Part shown: positions 9,264 to 17,399 of the stretch, in pieces
How the letters are laid out: every line of letters begins with the position of its first letter
How positions within the stretch are numbered: position 1 is the first letter of the stretch
Origin: Bacillota bacterium
GTDB taxonomy: Bacteria; Bacillota; Clostridia; Christensenellales; SZUA-584
DNA: 64,000 nt
Reading direction: 5' to 3'
Assembly (NCBI GenBank): GCA_023459495.1
Contig: JAEWTL010000026.1
Span: 124,001 to 188,000 of the forward strand
Translations under genes and position numbers: made by a program
Notes under the pieces: generated by a model
What the model was told of the DNA's origin: nothing
Seen by the model: only the letters and a program-made list of their open reading frames with translations
The model's database searches: none

Positions 9264-9298
9264 TTAGTTATAGTTATATTGCATACAAGGAGCCGCGA

Positions 9299-10207
9299 AT
9301 GGAACTCAGAGAAGCGTTATATTTTTATACAGTTGCGAAGCATCAGAACATTACCAAGGCAGCCGAAGAGTTGATGGTTTCACAGCCGTCCTTAAGCAAG
9401 TATATCTCCCAATTGGAAAGCAGCCTGAATATCAAACTTTTCAATCGGGTTAAAAACCACTTGACACTTACCTATGCCGGCGAGATCTACACGGAAATTG
9501 CAAGGAAAATATTGCTTCTGAACAACCAACTGGACAGGCAGATACAGGATATCAAAGACCTATCTGATGGAAGAGTGGTCGTCGGAATACCGGCTTCAAT
9601 CGGTGTATTTGTACTCCCGAAGATTCTGCCTGTTTTCAGAGAGCGATTTCCAAACATACGAGTTGAAATCAAAGAATCAAACTCTAAGGAGCTTGAGGAT
9701 GCTTTATTAAATAACGAGGTGGATTTCTCCATCATGCACCGCATATCCCACAATCCTCTGTTTCAGTACAAGGCGATAACAAGAGATGAGGTTGTCCTCG
9801 TATGTTCAAAAGCGCAGGCGAGCCAGTTTCAACCGGTTATCAATAATAAATCCCCTTATCCGTCAATACCCTCGGATCAGTTTATGGACATGGGAATGAT
9901 CATGATTAAACAAGGAGGATGGTTGAGAAATCTGATTGACAGCATATATGAGAAAAACAATAGGACGCCGAATATTATATTTGAAACGTCCAACATTTTT
10001 ACAGCATATTTACTGGCATGCAGCGGATTCGGTCTTTCAATAATCCCGGAATCAATCCATAAGTTCTCTAACGATCCTACAGGTCAAATTTACTCTTTGG
10101 ATTCTTCAATTGATTACGGCCTGGTGATCTGTTCGGTAAAGAACAGCTTTCTCTCAAAAGCATCAGAGGCATTTATTGCAACTTTAACTGAAGAGTTCAC
10201 ATTGTAA
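9299..10207 (+). CDS. LysR family transcriptional regulator
   Basis: This 302-residue regulator has the canonical N-terminal winged helix-turn-helix (TKAAEELMVSQPSLSKYISQ, then LESSLNIKLFNR) and a periplasmic-binding-like effector domain from about residue 90. AAGGAG precedes ATG 9299 with good spacing. It is divergent from the CitMHS transporter and convergent with the DUF4387/AtuA operon. It is the obvious candidate to control both, probably in response to the imported carboxylate. Confidence 0.92.
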   Translation: MELREALYFYTVAKHQNITKAAEELMVSQPSLSKYISQLESSLNIKLFNRVKNHLTLTYAGEIYTEIARKILLLNNQLDRQIQDIKDLSDGRVVVGIPASIGVFVLPKILPVFRERFPNIRVEIKESNSKELEDALLNNEVDFSIMHRISHNPLFQYKAITRDEVVLVCSKAQASQFQPVINNKSPYPSIPSDQFMDMGMIMIKQGGWLRNLIDSIYEKNNRTPNIIFETSNIFTAYLLACSGFGLSIIPESIHKFSNDPTGQIYSLDSSIDYGLVICSVKNSFLSKASEAFIATLTEEFTL

Positions 10208-10242
10208 AGAACGCTCTGGCCATATGGTCAGGGCGTTCTTTT
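10206..10242. terminator. Bidirectional rho-independent terminator
   Basis: AAAGAACGC...GCGTTCTTT with inner CTGGCC/GGTCAG pairing and an ATAT loop makes a long hairpin flanked by A and T runs. It begins inside the stop region of the LysR gene and faces the end of the DUF4387 gene, so it can serve both converging transcripts. Confidence 0.85.
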
Positions 10243-10261
10243 GCCCGCAAATTATTGCTGA

Positions 10262-10567
10262 TTACAGTTCAAAATCCAGCATACTGATATATTGCTGTCC
10301 GCCATGCATATCACGCTCGTTTCTGTCCCCTTGAATAACAGAGCGCGGAAATGATATTTTGATGATATTCAGATCCGGGAGCGGGAAAATCTTAACGTGT
10401 CCGGGATCAACTTTATACATATCAGCAATACGATCAGCCGTAAGCTTATTCGAGTTTGCTATGGTATCATAGCTGCTTTTTGCGTCACAAAAAATATCGA
10501 TAGTCAGCCAAAACGGCCCGGCATTTTTTGACCGTACGTATTTTGCAGCCTCTCCAACTGTAGACAT
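10262..10567 (-). CDS. DUF4387 family protein
   Basis: This 101-residue protein starts MSTVGEAAKYVRSKNAGPFW at 10567 behind AAGGAGG; the longer frame overlapping the previous gene is not needed. Short proteins of this family (DUF4387) are typically encoded next to AtuA-family proteins, as here (13 bp gap). The C-terminal half has the RSVIQGDRNERDMHGGQQY stretch I associate with the family. Its biochemical role is unknown; it may be a small subunit of an AtuA-like enzyme. Confidence 0.75.
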   Translation of the reverse strand: MSTVGEAAKYVRSKNAGPFWLTIDIFCDAKSSYDTIANSNKLTADRIADMYKVDPGHVKIFPLPDLNIIKISFPRSVIQGDRNERDMHGGQQYISMLDFEL

Positions 10568-10580
10568 ATATACCTCCTTA

Positions 10581-11939
10581 TTATCCGATATCTCTGTACT
10601 CAAACCGCACCAATTCCAACGGGGCGTTTAATTCCACCACATGATTCAGCCTGAATTCATAGATTGGCCCTCGCTCAATTTCGGATGGAGAAAACGGAAA
10701 AGCGTAGGACGGAAGCATCTCATCGAGCACGACCGGAAAATGCAGCAAATATGGATTGAATACCTTGGCTACCTTGGTCGCCAGTTCCTGGGTTTCTGCA
10801 GTCACAACCAGAATCACGCCGAGTTCACGCGGGATATAGGACCCTATCTCAATATTCTCCCCGGAAACCGCGTTCCAGCCATAGGGCTTAATCGAATAAG
10901 AATACTCACCCTGGATATTGATCTTTTTTATCTTGTTCGAGACGTACTGGGTCATTTGATTTATCCACTTTTCCGGATCATTCATGACCCTTTTATCCCG
11001 TATCCCCACGATGCTGATCGTCTGATATCCCGCCAGTGAGGCCCCTTCCAGTTTCATCGTATACTGTGACGCGGGCGTGAAAGATGTTCCCGATACGTGC
11101 ACACGGCGGCCATCAAGTTGTTCATACAAAGATGTGGTCGTATCAATGACTCCGGAAGGCTCAACCAATCGTATTGGATTTGCATTCTCATAGATCATAT
11201 GAGCGGAAACCGAATATACCGTACACGTATTGTCAGGGTCTGTAGGTTCAACGATAACTCCGGTTTCATCAAAAGTCAGAAAGACTCCGCCACTTGTCGC
11301 ATTCGTTGTGCAAAGTGCGCCACACTCCGCTATCTTAGCTCCATGCCATGCAGCCGCAATATTGCACCCGCGCATAATTGGCAGCGCCGCAATGACTGCT
11401 GTATCGGATGCACGGCCGCAAAGAACGATATCCGCACCCGACTCGAGCGCTTCCATAAACGGCTCGGCACCGGCTACCGCTACGATATTGGTGCATTCGC
11501 CAAAAGTATCAAGGCTGACCTCGGGAGCCGCTTCCAGCGGGCGGATCCTTCCTTGCTGATACATTTCCTGCATCTTTTCCGGCCCTTGACCGGTATAAAT
11601 TTTAGCGATTTTGAATTGTAGAGATTCTTCCGCGCAAATCTCCGTACAAATCTCCGCCATATAATCCACGCCGAAATCACTGCCGCATGTGCCGCAGCTG
11701 CCGACTGTGATGGGGATCGACAATCTTTTGGCCCCCAGCATCAGCCATCGCATATCCTCTTTTACCGCTTCCCTTGCGTATTTGCCCTTCCCTGTTCCCA
11801 AATAATAAGGACCGGAGTCGGTTGACCCTGCATCAGTGCTGATGATATCGGGTTTCAACGCCAATCCCCATTCAACTTCTTCTTTGGAGACGCCAGTCCC
11901 TAACGCCCCACAAGGAACAAACACTTTGCATGTACTCAA
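10581..11939 (-). CDS. AtuA family protein (acyclic terpene utilization type, formerly DUF1446)
   Basis: This 452-residue protein has AtuA-family features: STDAGSTDSGPYYLG near the N-terminus, ITVGSCGTCGSD, and GADIVLCGRASDTAVIAAL. AtuA was named from acyclic terpene (citronellol/geraniol) catabolism, but homologues are common in carboxylate-degrading clusters without terpene genes. I place the start at TTG 11939, where GGAAGG lies 7 bp upstream and KVFVPCG falls near the N-terminus; ATG 11960 has no ribosome site. It is operonic with DUF4387 and probably linked with the CitMHS transporter and LysR regulator. Confidence 0.8.
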   Translation of the reverse strand: MSTCKVFVPCGALGTGVSKEEVEWGLALKPDIISTDAGSTDSGPYYLGTGKGKYAREAVKEDMRWLMLGAKRLSIPITVGSCGTCGSDFGVDYMAEICTEICAEESLQFKIAKIYTGQGPEKMQEMYQQGRIRPLEAAPEVSLDTFGECTNIVAVAGAEPFMEALESGADIVLCGRASDTAVIAALPIMRGCNIAAAWHGAKIAECGALCTTNATSGGVFLTFDETGVIVEPTDPDNTCTVYSVSAHMIYENANPIRLVEPSGVIDTTTSLYEQLDGRRVHVSGTSFTPASQYTMKLEGASLAGYQTISIVGIRDKRVMNDPEKWINQMTQYVSNKIKKINIQGEYSYSIKPYGWNAVSGENIEIGSYIPRELGVILVVTAETQELATKVAKVFNPYLLHFPVVLDEMLPSYAFPFSPSEIERGPIYEFRLNHVVELNAPLELVRFEYRDIG

Positions 11940-12024
11940 ATGGGCACCTTCCTTTCTCATGTTATCGTTAATCGAAATACATTGTAACTGTAAAATGATA
12001 TTACCAAAAACAAATTATGTTGTG

Positions 12025-12042
12025 AAATATATATTTATTATA
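12025..12042. promoter_or_regulatory. Candidate LysR operator, copy 2 (18-bp motif)
   Basis: This is an exact second copy of AAATATATATTTATTATA, here about 85 bp upstream of the AtuA start. A few further flanking matches (GT before, ATAG after) are also shared with copy 1. Two copies in the control regions of genes surrounding one LysR regulator suggest a common operator. Confidence 0.5.
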
Positions 12043-12100
12043 AATGCCATAGCTAATACGCATGGATTGGCTCCGTTTTTAGCATAGCATAAAATCGGAC

Positions 12101-12123
12101 AAAAAAAGCAGCTTCCCGCTGCT
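12101..12123 (-). terminator. Rho-independent terminator of the clpC operon
   Basis: On the minus strand AGCAGC-GGGAA-GCTGCT is followed by seven T residues, 16 bp after the clpC stop. This is a compact, canonical terminator. Confidence 0.85.
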
Positions 12124-12138
12124 CTTTCTGTGTATCAA

Positions 12139-14583
12139 TTAAACGCGTACTATTTCCGCTTCTTCCTGCTTTTTGAACGCCGGTTTGCCGTCCTTCATGT
12201 ACATATACACTTTGTCGCTGATGCTGATTTTACCTTCCAGTATTTCCTCGGAAAGCTCATCCTCCACGAGTTGGGTAATCATGCGACGCAACGGCCGTGC
12301 ACCATACTGTTCATCGAAACCCCTCTGGGCAAGATACTCAACGGTATCATCCGAATATGCAAGATGGATATCGCGCTCTTCCAGCCGCTTGATCACATTC
12401 CCCAGCATCAGACGCACAATGGCCTGCGTATGCTCACGGCTCAGCTTATGGAACACGATGATGTCGTCCAGCCGGTTCAAGAACTCGGGCAGGAACGCTC
12501 TCTTCAGCTGCTCCATCATACTTTCCTTCATCTGCGCGTATCCGCCGTCACCGGGTTCAACCGCGAAACCGATCTTACGGGCATCGAGGTTAAGCGCGCC
12601 GATGTTGCTCGTCATGATGATGACGCAGTTTTTAAAGTCCACCGTACGTCCCTTGGAGTCGGTCAACCGGCCATCCTCCAGTATCTGCAGCAGAATGTTG
12701 AACACATCCGGATGCGCCTTCTCGATCTCGTCCAGCAGCAGCACCGAATACGGGCTGCGCCGCACCTTCTCGGTGAGCTGCCCCCCCTCGTCAAAGCCCA
12801 CATAACCCGGAGGCGACCCGATCATCTTGGCGACCGTATGCTTTTCCATATACTCGCTCATGTCGAGGCGGATCAGGGCATTCTCGTCGCCAAACAGCGC
12901 TTCGGCCAGCGCGCGGGAGAGCTCCGTCTTGCCCACGCCCGTCGGCCCCAGAAACACGAACGAACCAACCGGCCGCTTGGGGTCTTTCAGCCCCGCGCGG
13001 GCCCGGCGTATTGCACGGGATACCGCTACGCAGGCTTCGTTCTGCCCGATCACACGCTTGTGCAACGTTTCTTCCAGCCGCAGCAAGCGCTGAGCTTCGT
13101 CCTCCGTCAGCTTGACCACCGGAATGTGGGTCCAGCTTGATATAATCTGCGCGATCTCCGCTTCATTCACCTGGCCTTCCTGCGCTTTGGTGTCCTTCTC
13201 CCAGTCGTTCTTCTTGCCGGCCATATCCTTTTCAAGCCGCTTTTCCTCGTCACGCAGGGACGCAGCCTTTTCAAAGTTCTGGTGAGTGATTGCCTGTTCC
13301 TTCTCTTTCCGCAGCTGAACAATCTTCTCCTCCATCTCTTTCAGGTCCGGCGGTGCGGTATACAGGCTCAGCCTTACCTTGGAGGCTGCCTCGTCCATCA
13401 GGTCGATGGCTTTGTCCGGCAGAAAACGGTCCGTAATGTACCGGTCAGAAAGCTCCACCGCGGCTCGCAGCGCCTCGTCCGTTATCTTCACCTTGTGATG
13501 CGCCTCGTAACGGTCGCGCAGACCCTTCAATATCTCAACCGTCTCTTCGACCGTCGGCTCGCCTACCGTAACAGGCTGGAACCGGCGCTCCAGCGCCGCA
13601 TCCTTCTCAATATGTTTGCGGTACTCATCAAACGTGGTCGCACCGATCACCTGAATTTCTCCGCGAGCCAAAGCGGGCTTTAAGATGCTCGCCGCATCCA
13701 TTGCGCCTTCCGCAGCGCCCGCACCCACGATGGTATGAATCTCATCGATGAACAGGATGACCCTGCCCGAATCCTGCAACTCCTTCAGGGCGTCTTTGAA
13801 CCGGTCTTCAAACTCGCCGCGGTACTTCGTACCCGCGATCATGCCTGCAAGGTCCAGAGAAACCACGCGCTTGTCGCGCAACAGCTCCGGGACATTGCCC
13901 TCCACGATGCGCTGTGCAAGCCCCTCCGCGATGGCGGATTTGCCCACGCCCGGCTCGCCTACCAGTACAGGGTTGTTCTTGGTGCGCCGCGAGAGTATCT
14001 GCGTGATTCGCTCAATCTCCTGCGCGCGGCCGATCACTGGATCAAGCTCGCCATCACGTGCAGCCTTGGTCAGATCGCGGCCAAACTTATCCAGTTTAGG
14101 CGTCTTGCCATCCTTCTTTGTGCCGGCCTCCGCCTGCGCTTCCCCTTCGCCTGTGAGACTGTTAATGCCGCTTTCGATTTCGTTGAAATCTGCATTGAGG
14201 TCGCTCAAAATCTTGAACGCGACGCCTTCCTTTTCACGGATTAATGCCAGCAGGATATGCTCCGTCCCCACATAGCTCTGGCCGAGCTGCCGCGAATACG
14301 CAAGCGACAGTTCGAGTATCTTCTTGGAGCGCGGCGTATAGCCAAAGCCCTGCGTAAATTCGAAATCGCCCTTACCGATGAGCAGCAGCACGTTCTCCAC
14401 GATGGCCTCCTCGGAAACGCCTGAAAGGCTGAGCAGGTTCGCCGCGGCCCCTTCCTTCTCACAGATCAATCCCAAAAGAAGGTGCTCCGTACCAACGTAG
14501 TTATGACCGAGTTCCCGTGCTTTCTCCTCGGCGTATTTAAGCGCGTTTTTCGCGCCTTCCGTAAACTTTGCAAAGAAATCCAT
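12139..14583 (-). CDS. clpC: ATP-dependent Clp protease ATP-binding subunit ClpC
   Basis: This 814-residue HSP100 unfoldase feeds substrates (including McsB-phosphorylated proteins) to ClpP. Two Clp N-repeats occupy about residues 1-145. D1 has Walker A GEPGVGKSA (209-217). A UVR-type middle region (EQAITHQNFEKAASLRDEE) follows, and D2 has Walker A GPTGVGKTE. The IGF tripeptide in KIGFAVEPGDG matches the ClpP-docking loop. It is last in the ctsR-mcsA-mcsB-clpC operon, 13 bp behind mcsB, so it is under CtsR control. No unusual residue was noticed. Confidence 0.97.
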   Translation of the reverse strand: MDFFAKFTEGAKNALKYAEEKARELGHNYVGTEHLLLGLICEKEGAAANLLSLSGVSEEAIVENVLLLIGKGDFEFTQGFGYTPRSKKILELSLAYSRQLGQSYVGTEHILLALIREKEGVAFKILSDLNADFNEIESGINSLTGEGEAQAEAGTKKDGKTPKLDKFGRDLTKAARDGELDPVIGRAQEIERITQILSRRTKNNPVLVGEPGVGKSAIAEGLAQRIVEGNVPELLRDKRVVSLDLAGMIAGTKYRGEFEDRFKDALKELQDSGRVILFIDEIHTIVGAGAAEGAMDAASILKPALARGEIQVIGATTFDEYRKHIEKDAALERRFQPVTVGEPTVEETVEILKGLRDRYEAHHKVKITDEALRAAVELSDRYITDRFLPDKAIDLMDEAASKVRLSLYTAPPDLKEMEEKIVQLRKEKEQAITHQNFEKAASLRDEEKRLEKDMAGKKNDWEKDTKAQEGQVNEAEIAQIISSWTHIPVVKLTEDEAQRLLRLEETLHKRVIGQNEACVAVSRAIRRARAGLKDPKRPVGSFVFLGPTGVGKTELSRALAEALFGDENALIRLDMSEYMEKHTVAKMIGSPPGYVGFDEGGQLTEKVRRSPYSVLLLDEIEKAHPDVFNILLQILEDGRLTDSKGRTVDFKNCVIIMTSNIGALNLDARKIGFAVEPGDGGYAQMKESMMEQLKRAFLPEFLNRLDDIIVFHKLSREHTQAIVRLMLGNVIKRLEERDIHLAYSDDTVEYLAQRGFDEQYGARPLRRMITQLVEDELSEEILEGKISISDKVYMYMKDGKPAFKKQEEAEIVRV

Positions 14584-14596
14584 TTTTTCACCCAGC

Positions 14597-15607
14597 CTAA
14601 ACGCTGAAAACCTTTCTTAGTATATCCGCCCGCACGGTGTCACGCGCCAGGGGCTGCAGGCAGCCGTACTGCTCCGCAATCACCGCGGGCCTTGTATTCA
14701 TCATCAAACCATAGAGTGCGCTGCTTGTCAGCCCTGGCACAATGCCGAGCGAGACGCCGAATGCCACGTCGGATATCAGCTTCTGTGCCTCGGTATCACC
14801 CATGCGACGTGCGTATTTCAGCACACCGATGGAGCGCCAAACCCTGTCCTCCAGCACGACGCCCAGGTTGCTGTGCAGTTCCTGCCGCGTACCGCGTTCA
14901 AAATCGATGACCTTACGCGCAGTCGCAAGCAGCCGGGACAGTATCTCTTTCTCAGATACGCCGAGCGTGGTCTGGTTTGATATCTGATAAAATGCGCCGG
15001 TCGCCGCGCTGCCTTCGCCGAACGCACCGCGTACCGTCATGCCCAGCTTGCCGATCATGCCCGCCATTCGCTGAATACCCTTTGCGGTAGTCAGCCCTGG
15101 CAGGTGCAGCATCAGCGAAGCCCGCAGGCCCGTGCCAACATTCGTTGGGCAGCTCGTCAAAAAACCCAGTTCTTCATCAAAGGCGTAGTCCACTCCAGTT
15201 GCCAGCAGGTTGTCCATCTGGTCCGCTTGCTCGTATGCCGCCTCCAGCGCAAGGCCAGACGCGAGCGACTGCAGTCTGTAGTGGTCCTCTTCAAGAATCA
15301 TAACGCTTAAGGACTCGTCCTCATTCTTGATCAGGCCCCCATAGCGATTCTTCTCCAGTTCCGGGCTGATGATGTGTCTTTCCATCAGTGCGCGCTTCTT
15401 CAGTTCCGGCATTTCCGCCAGCCGCTCATAGTGAAACTGGTTCGACATAAGCAGGCTATCCCGTGCGCCCGCGTGCACCCTCTCAATTTCGGTTTCCTTC
15501 CTGATCTTTGAAGGGAACGGCACATCGGCAAGGTTGCGCGCAAGCCGGATACGCGTGGACACCACAACGTCGTTTTCAGGTGCGCCTGTAGTCAGCCAAT
15601 TCGGCAT
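14597..15607 (-). CDS. mcsB: Protein-arginine kinase McsB
   Basis: This 336-residue ATP:guanido phosphotransferase phosphorylates arginines and so marks proteins for ClpC. Signatures are VVSTRIRLARNL near the N-terminus, the catalytic-loop SCPTNVGTGLRAS, and GEGSAATGAFYQISNQTTLG. It is slightly shorter than Bacillus McsB. The ATG directly follows the mcsA stop with no gap (TAAATG), showing tight translational coupling. McsA is its activator; ClpC acts downstream. Confidence 0.96.
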   Translation of the reverse strand: MPNWLTTGAPENDVVVSTRIRLARNLADVPFPSKIRKETEIERVHAGARDSLLMSNQFHYERLAEMPELKKRALMERHIISPELEKNRYGGLIKNEDESLSVMILEEDHYRLQSLASGLALEAAYEQADQMDNLLATGVDYAFDEELGFLTSCPTNVGTGLRASLMLHLPGLTTAKGIQRMAGMIGKLGMTVRGAFGEGSAATGAFYQISNQTTLGVSEKEILSRLLATARKVIDFERGTRQELHSNLGVVLEDRVWRSIGVLKYARRMGDTEAQKLISDVAFGVSLGIVPGLTSSALYGLMMNTRPAVIAEQYGCLQPLARDTVRADILRKVFSV

Positions 15608-16102
15608 TTATATCCCTTCCTTCTCCATGCGCGCAATCTCATCGCGCAGCCGCGCGGCTTCCTCAAAGTTTTCGGTGGATACCGCCATGCGCAGCGCTTT
15701 TTTCATCTGTTCTTTCTTTTCGAGGCTGGTCGTCTCACGCCCCAGATCGATTTCAACGTGTTCGCCTGGCCTTTTTCCAGTGTGGCGGGTGTTCATATGC
15801 ACGCCCTTTAACACTGGCAGCAGGCTGACTTCCAGTGCCTTATAACAATGGGCGCAGCCGAGTTTACCCGTTTTTTGAAAGCTGCTCATCGTGGTGCCGC
15901 AACAGCTGCAGATCGCATCCTGTGCTTCCTCCGGCTCGTAAAATGCGCTCAGCAAATCGTTAAATGAAAAGCCTGAAAGCACAACCGGCGCTTTTCGCCG
16001 GGCCGCGCACTGCGCACACAGATGTACCGTCTTTACCTGCCCGTTTTCAAACGTGGTCAAATGCACGCTTGCGGGATTCTTTAAACATTCATCACAAAGC
16101 AT
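15608..16102 (-). CDS. mcsA: McsA, activator of the McsB arginine kinase
   Basis: This 164-residue protein has zinc-binding cysteine pairs (CDECLKNPASVHL, LCAQC, CSCCG, CAHC) in the N-terminal two-thirds and a UVR motif in the C-terminal end (FEEAARLRDEIARMEKEG). It partners McsB and modulates CtsR. The ATG overlaps the ctsR stop by one base (TAATG), as expected in this operon. Confidence 0.94.
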   Translation of the reverse strand: MLCDECLKNPASVHLTTFENGQVKTVHLCAQCAARRKAPVVLSGFSFNDLLSAFYEPEEAQDAICSCCGTTMSSFQKTGKLGCAHCYKALEVSLLPVLKGVHMNTRHTGKRPGEHVEIDLGRETTSLEKKEQMKKALRMAVSTENFEEAARLRDEIARMEKEGI

Positions 16103-16569
16103 TATTCTTCCCCCCTGCTCAGTAGCACCAGTATCAATTGCCGGAGTATTCCGGCGCGAATCATATCCTTGATTGATACCGGTACGCCCAACGCCTTATC
16201 CGAAACTGCGGCGCTCATCAGTGCGCCTTCCCTTGTGGTTACTGCGCCATTCTCCACAAGGCGGCAGATTACGTCCTGTGCGTCACGCTCGGATATCTCT
16301 TCACCGATGCGCGTAGTAACAAGCTTCACCAGATGATCGCCCTTGTCGATGCGCAGCCGTACCACTCGAATGTATCCCCCGCCGCCCCGGCGGCTTTCAA
16401 TGATGTAGCCCTTGTCGGGCGTAAAACGTGTAGCCAGCACATAGTTAATCTGCGACGGCGCGCAGTTAAAATGCTGCGCCAGTTCGTTACGCTGCAAATC
16501 GATGGTTCCTTCGTATTCACTCATCAGGCTTTTGATGAATTTTTCGATCGTATCGCTTAGTACCGACAT
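16102..16569 (-). CDS. ctsR: Transcriptional repressor CtsR
   Basis: This 155-residue class III heat-shock repressor starts MSVLSDTIEKFIKSLM; the frame extends much further upstream, but that part covers the operon's own promoter and operator. The winged helix region includes the glycine-rich wing ESRRGGGGYIRVVR, which is the heat-sensing tetraglycine loop. It heads the ctsR-mcsA-mcsB-clpC operon and is expected to repress it through the CtsR box at 16581-16597. Confidence 0.95.
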   Translation of the reverse strand: MSVLSDTIEKFIKSLMSEYEGTIDLQRNELAQHFNCAPSQINYVLATRFTPDKGYIIESRRGGGGYIRVVRLRIDKGDHLVKLVTTRIGEEISERDAQDVICRLVENGAVTTREGALMSAAVSDKALGVPVSIKDMIRAGILRQLILVLLSRGEE

Positions 16570-16580
16570 CTTTCGTCCCC

Positions 16581-16597
16581 TTTGACTATCTTTGACC
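16581..16597 (-). promoter_or_regulatory. CtsR operator (heptad direct repeat)
   Basis: The minus strand reads GGTCAAAGATAGTCAAA, a tandem RGTCAAA-NAN-RGTCAAA that fits the known CtsR box exactly. It lies between the -10 element and the ctsR start codon, so binding would block transcription of the clpC operon. Confidence 0.93.
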
Positions 16598-16606
16598 TTG
16601 AAGCTA

Positions 16607-16634
16607 ATTATACTCCGATTTTCTAAAAAATCAA
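16607..16634 (-). promoter_or_regulatory. Sigma-A promoter of the ctsR-clpC operon
   Basis: On the minus strand -35 TTGATT (16629-16634) and -10 TATAAT (16607-16612) are 16 bp apart. The CtsR box begins 9 bp downstream of the -10. The promoter sits immediately behind the cwlD stop codon. Confidence 0.8.
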
Positions 16635-16639
16635 CTGTT

Positions 16640-17344
16640 TCATATGGGATCGTGAAACTCTCCGGTACTCTCGCTTTGTGTACGTTGTGTAAGAAAAGCG
16701 TCCACGCCACGATAGATTGCTTTGGCGCAGGAAGTCTGATAGTCGTCGTCCTGTAAAAGCTTCTCTTCACGCTCGTTGGATAAGAAGCCGCATTCGACAA
16801 TCACCGCGGGACAATTCCCTGAGCTGAGTATATAGTAATCCTCTGGATGCTCTATGCGTACCTTAGGCGGGTTCAGCGCCTCAATCAGTTCCTGCTGAAT
16901 CAACCGGGCCAGTTCCTCACCCTCCGTGGAGTGTTCATAAAAGAACACCTGCGGCCCGGATACAGATTCGTTGGGAAACTTGTTCATATGTATGGAAACC
17001 ACGATATCGGCATTGGCATTTTCGATGATCTCCCGACGCTTTGCCATATCCTCCCGCTTCGTATCCCCCACGGCGTTCTCGTCTTCCCGTGTCATAATTA
17101 CCGTATAGCCGTTTTTCTCAAACAGTTTCTGCAGCTTCTTTGCCACAGCAAGGTTGATGCCATCCTCTTTGACGCCTGTCTGCCCTACTGCACCTCCGTC
17201 GAAGCCGCCATGCCCTGCGTCAATCACAATGGTCGCTTTTGACGTGCGCATCACAGGCTCTGCCGCGTCGGGCATCAGCACCAACAGGGAAGCAACAACT
17301 GCCACCAAAATAAAAAAGATCATATAACGCCGCGCGTTCTTCAT
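16640..17344 (-). CDS. cwlD: N-acetylmuramoyl-L-alanine amidase CwlD
   Basis: This 234-residue exported amidase has an N-terminal signal/anchor (YMIFFILVAVVASLLVLM) and an Amidase_3 domain with zinc ligands in VIDAGHGGFDGG, the early glutamate region, and SIHMN; the catalytic Glu is in VIVECGFLSN. CwlD removes peptide side chains to allow muramic-delta-lactam formation in spore cortex. Length and signature match the sporulation-specific enzyme. A GGAGG ribosome site precedes ATG 17344. Confidence 0.88.
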   Translation of the reverse strand: MKNARRYMIFFILVAVVASLLVLMPDAAEPVMRTSKATIVIDAGHGGFDGGAVGQTGVKEDGINLAVAKKLQKLFEKNGYTVIMTREDENAVGDTKREDMAKRREIIENANADIVVSIHMNKFPNESVSGPQVFFYEHSTEGEELARLIQQELIEALNPPKVRIEHPEDYYILSSGNCPAVIVECGFLSNEREEKLLQDDDYQTSCAKAIYRGVDAFLTQRTQSESTGEFHDPI

Positions 17345-17399
17345 ACCGCACCTCCGCCGTTATATCATCTATATTATTGAGTGTATTTCGCTATTCCGT

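Noticed and set aside
12130..13140. 336-codon plus-strand frame opposite clpC
   Set aside because: It is a shadow of the strongly biased clpC coding sequence; it is rich in His/Arg/Leu without family features.
16569..16800. N-terminal extension of CtsR
   Set aside because: The upstream frame covers the CtsR box and promoter and part of cwlD; the family start is at MSVLSDTIEKF.
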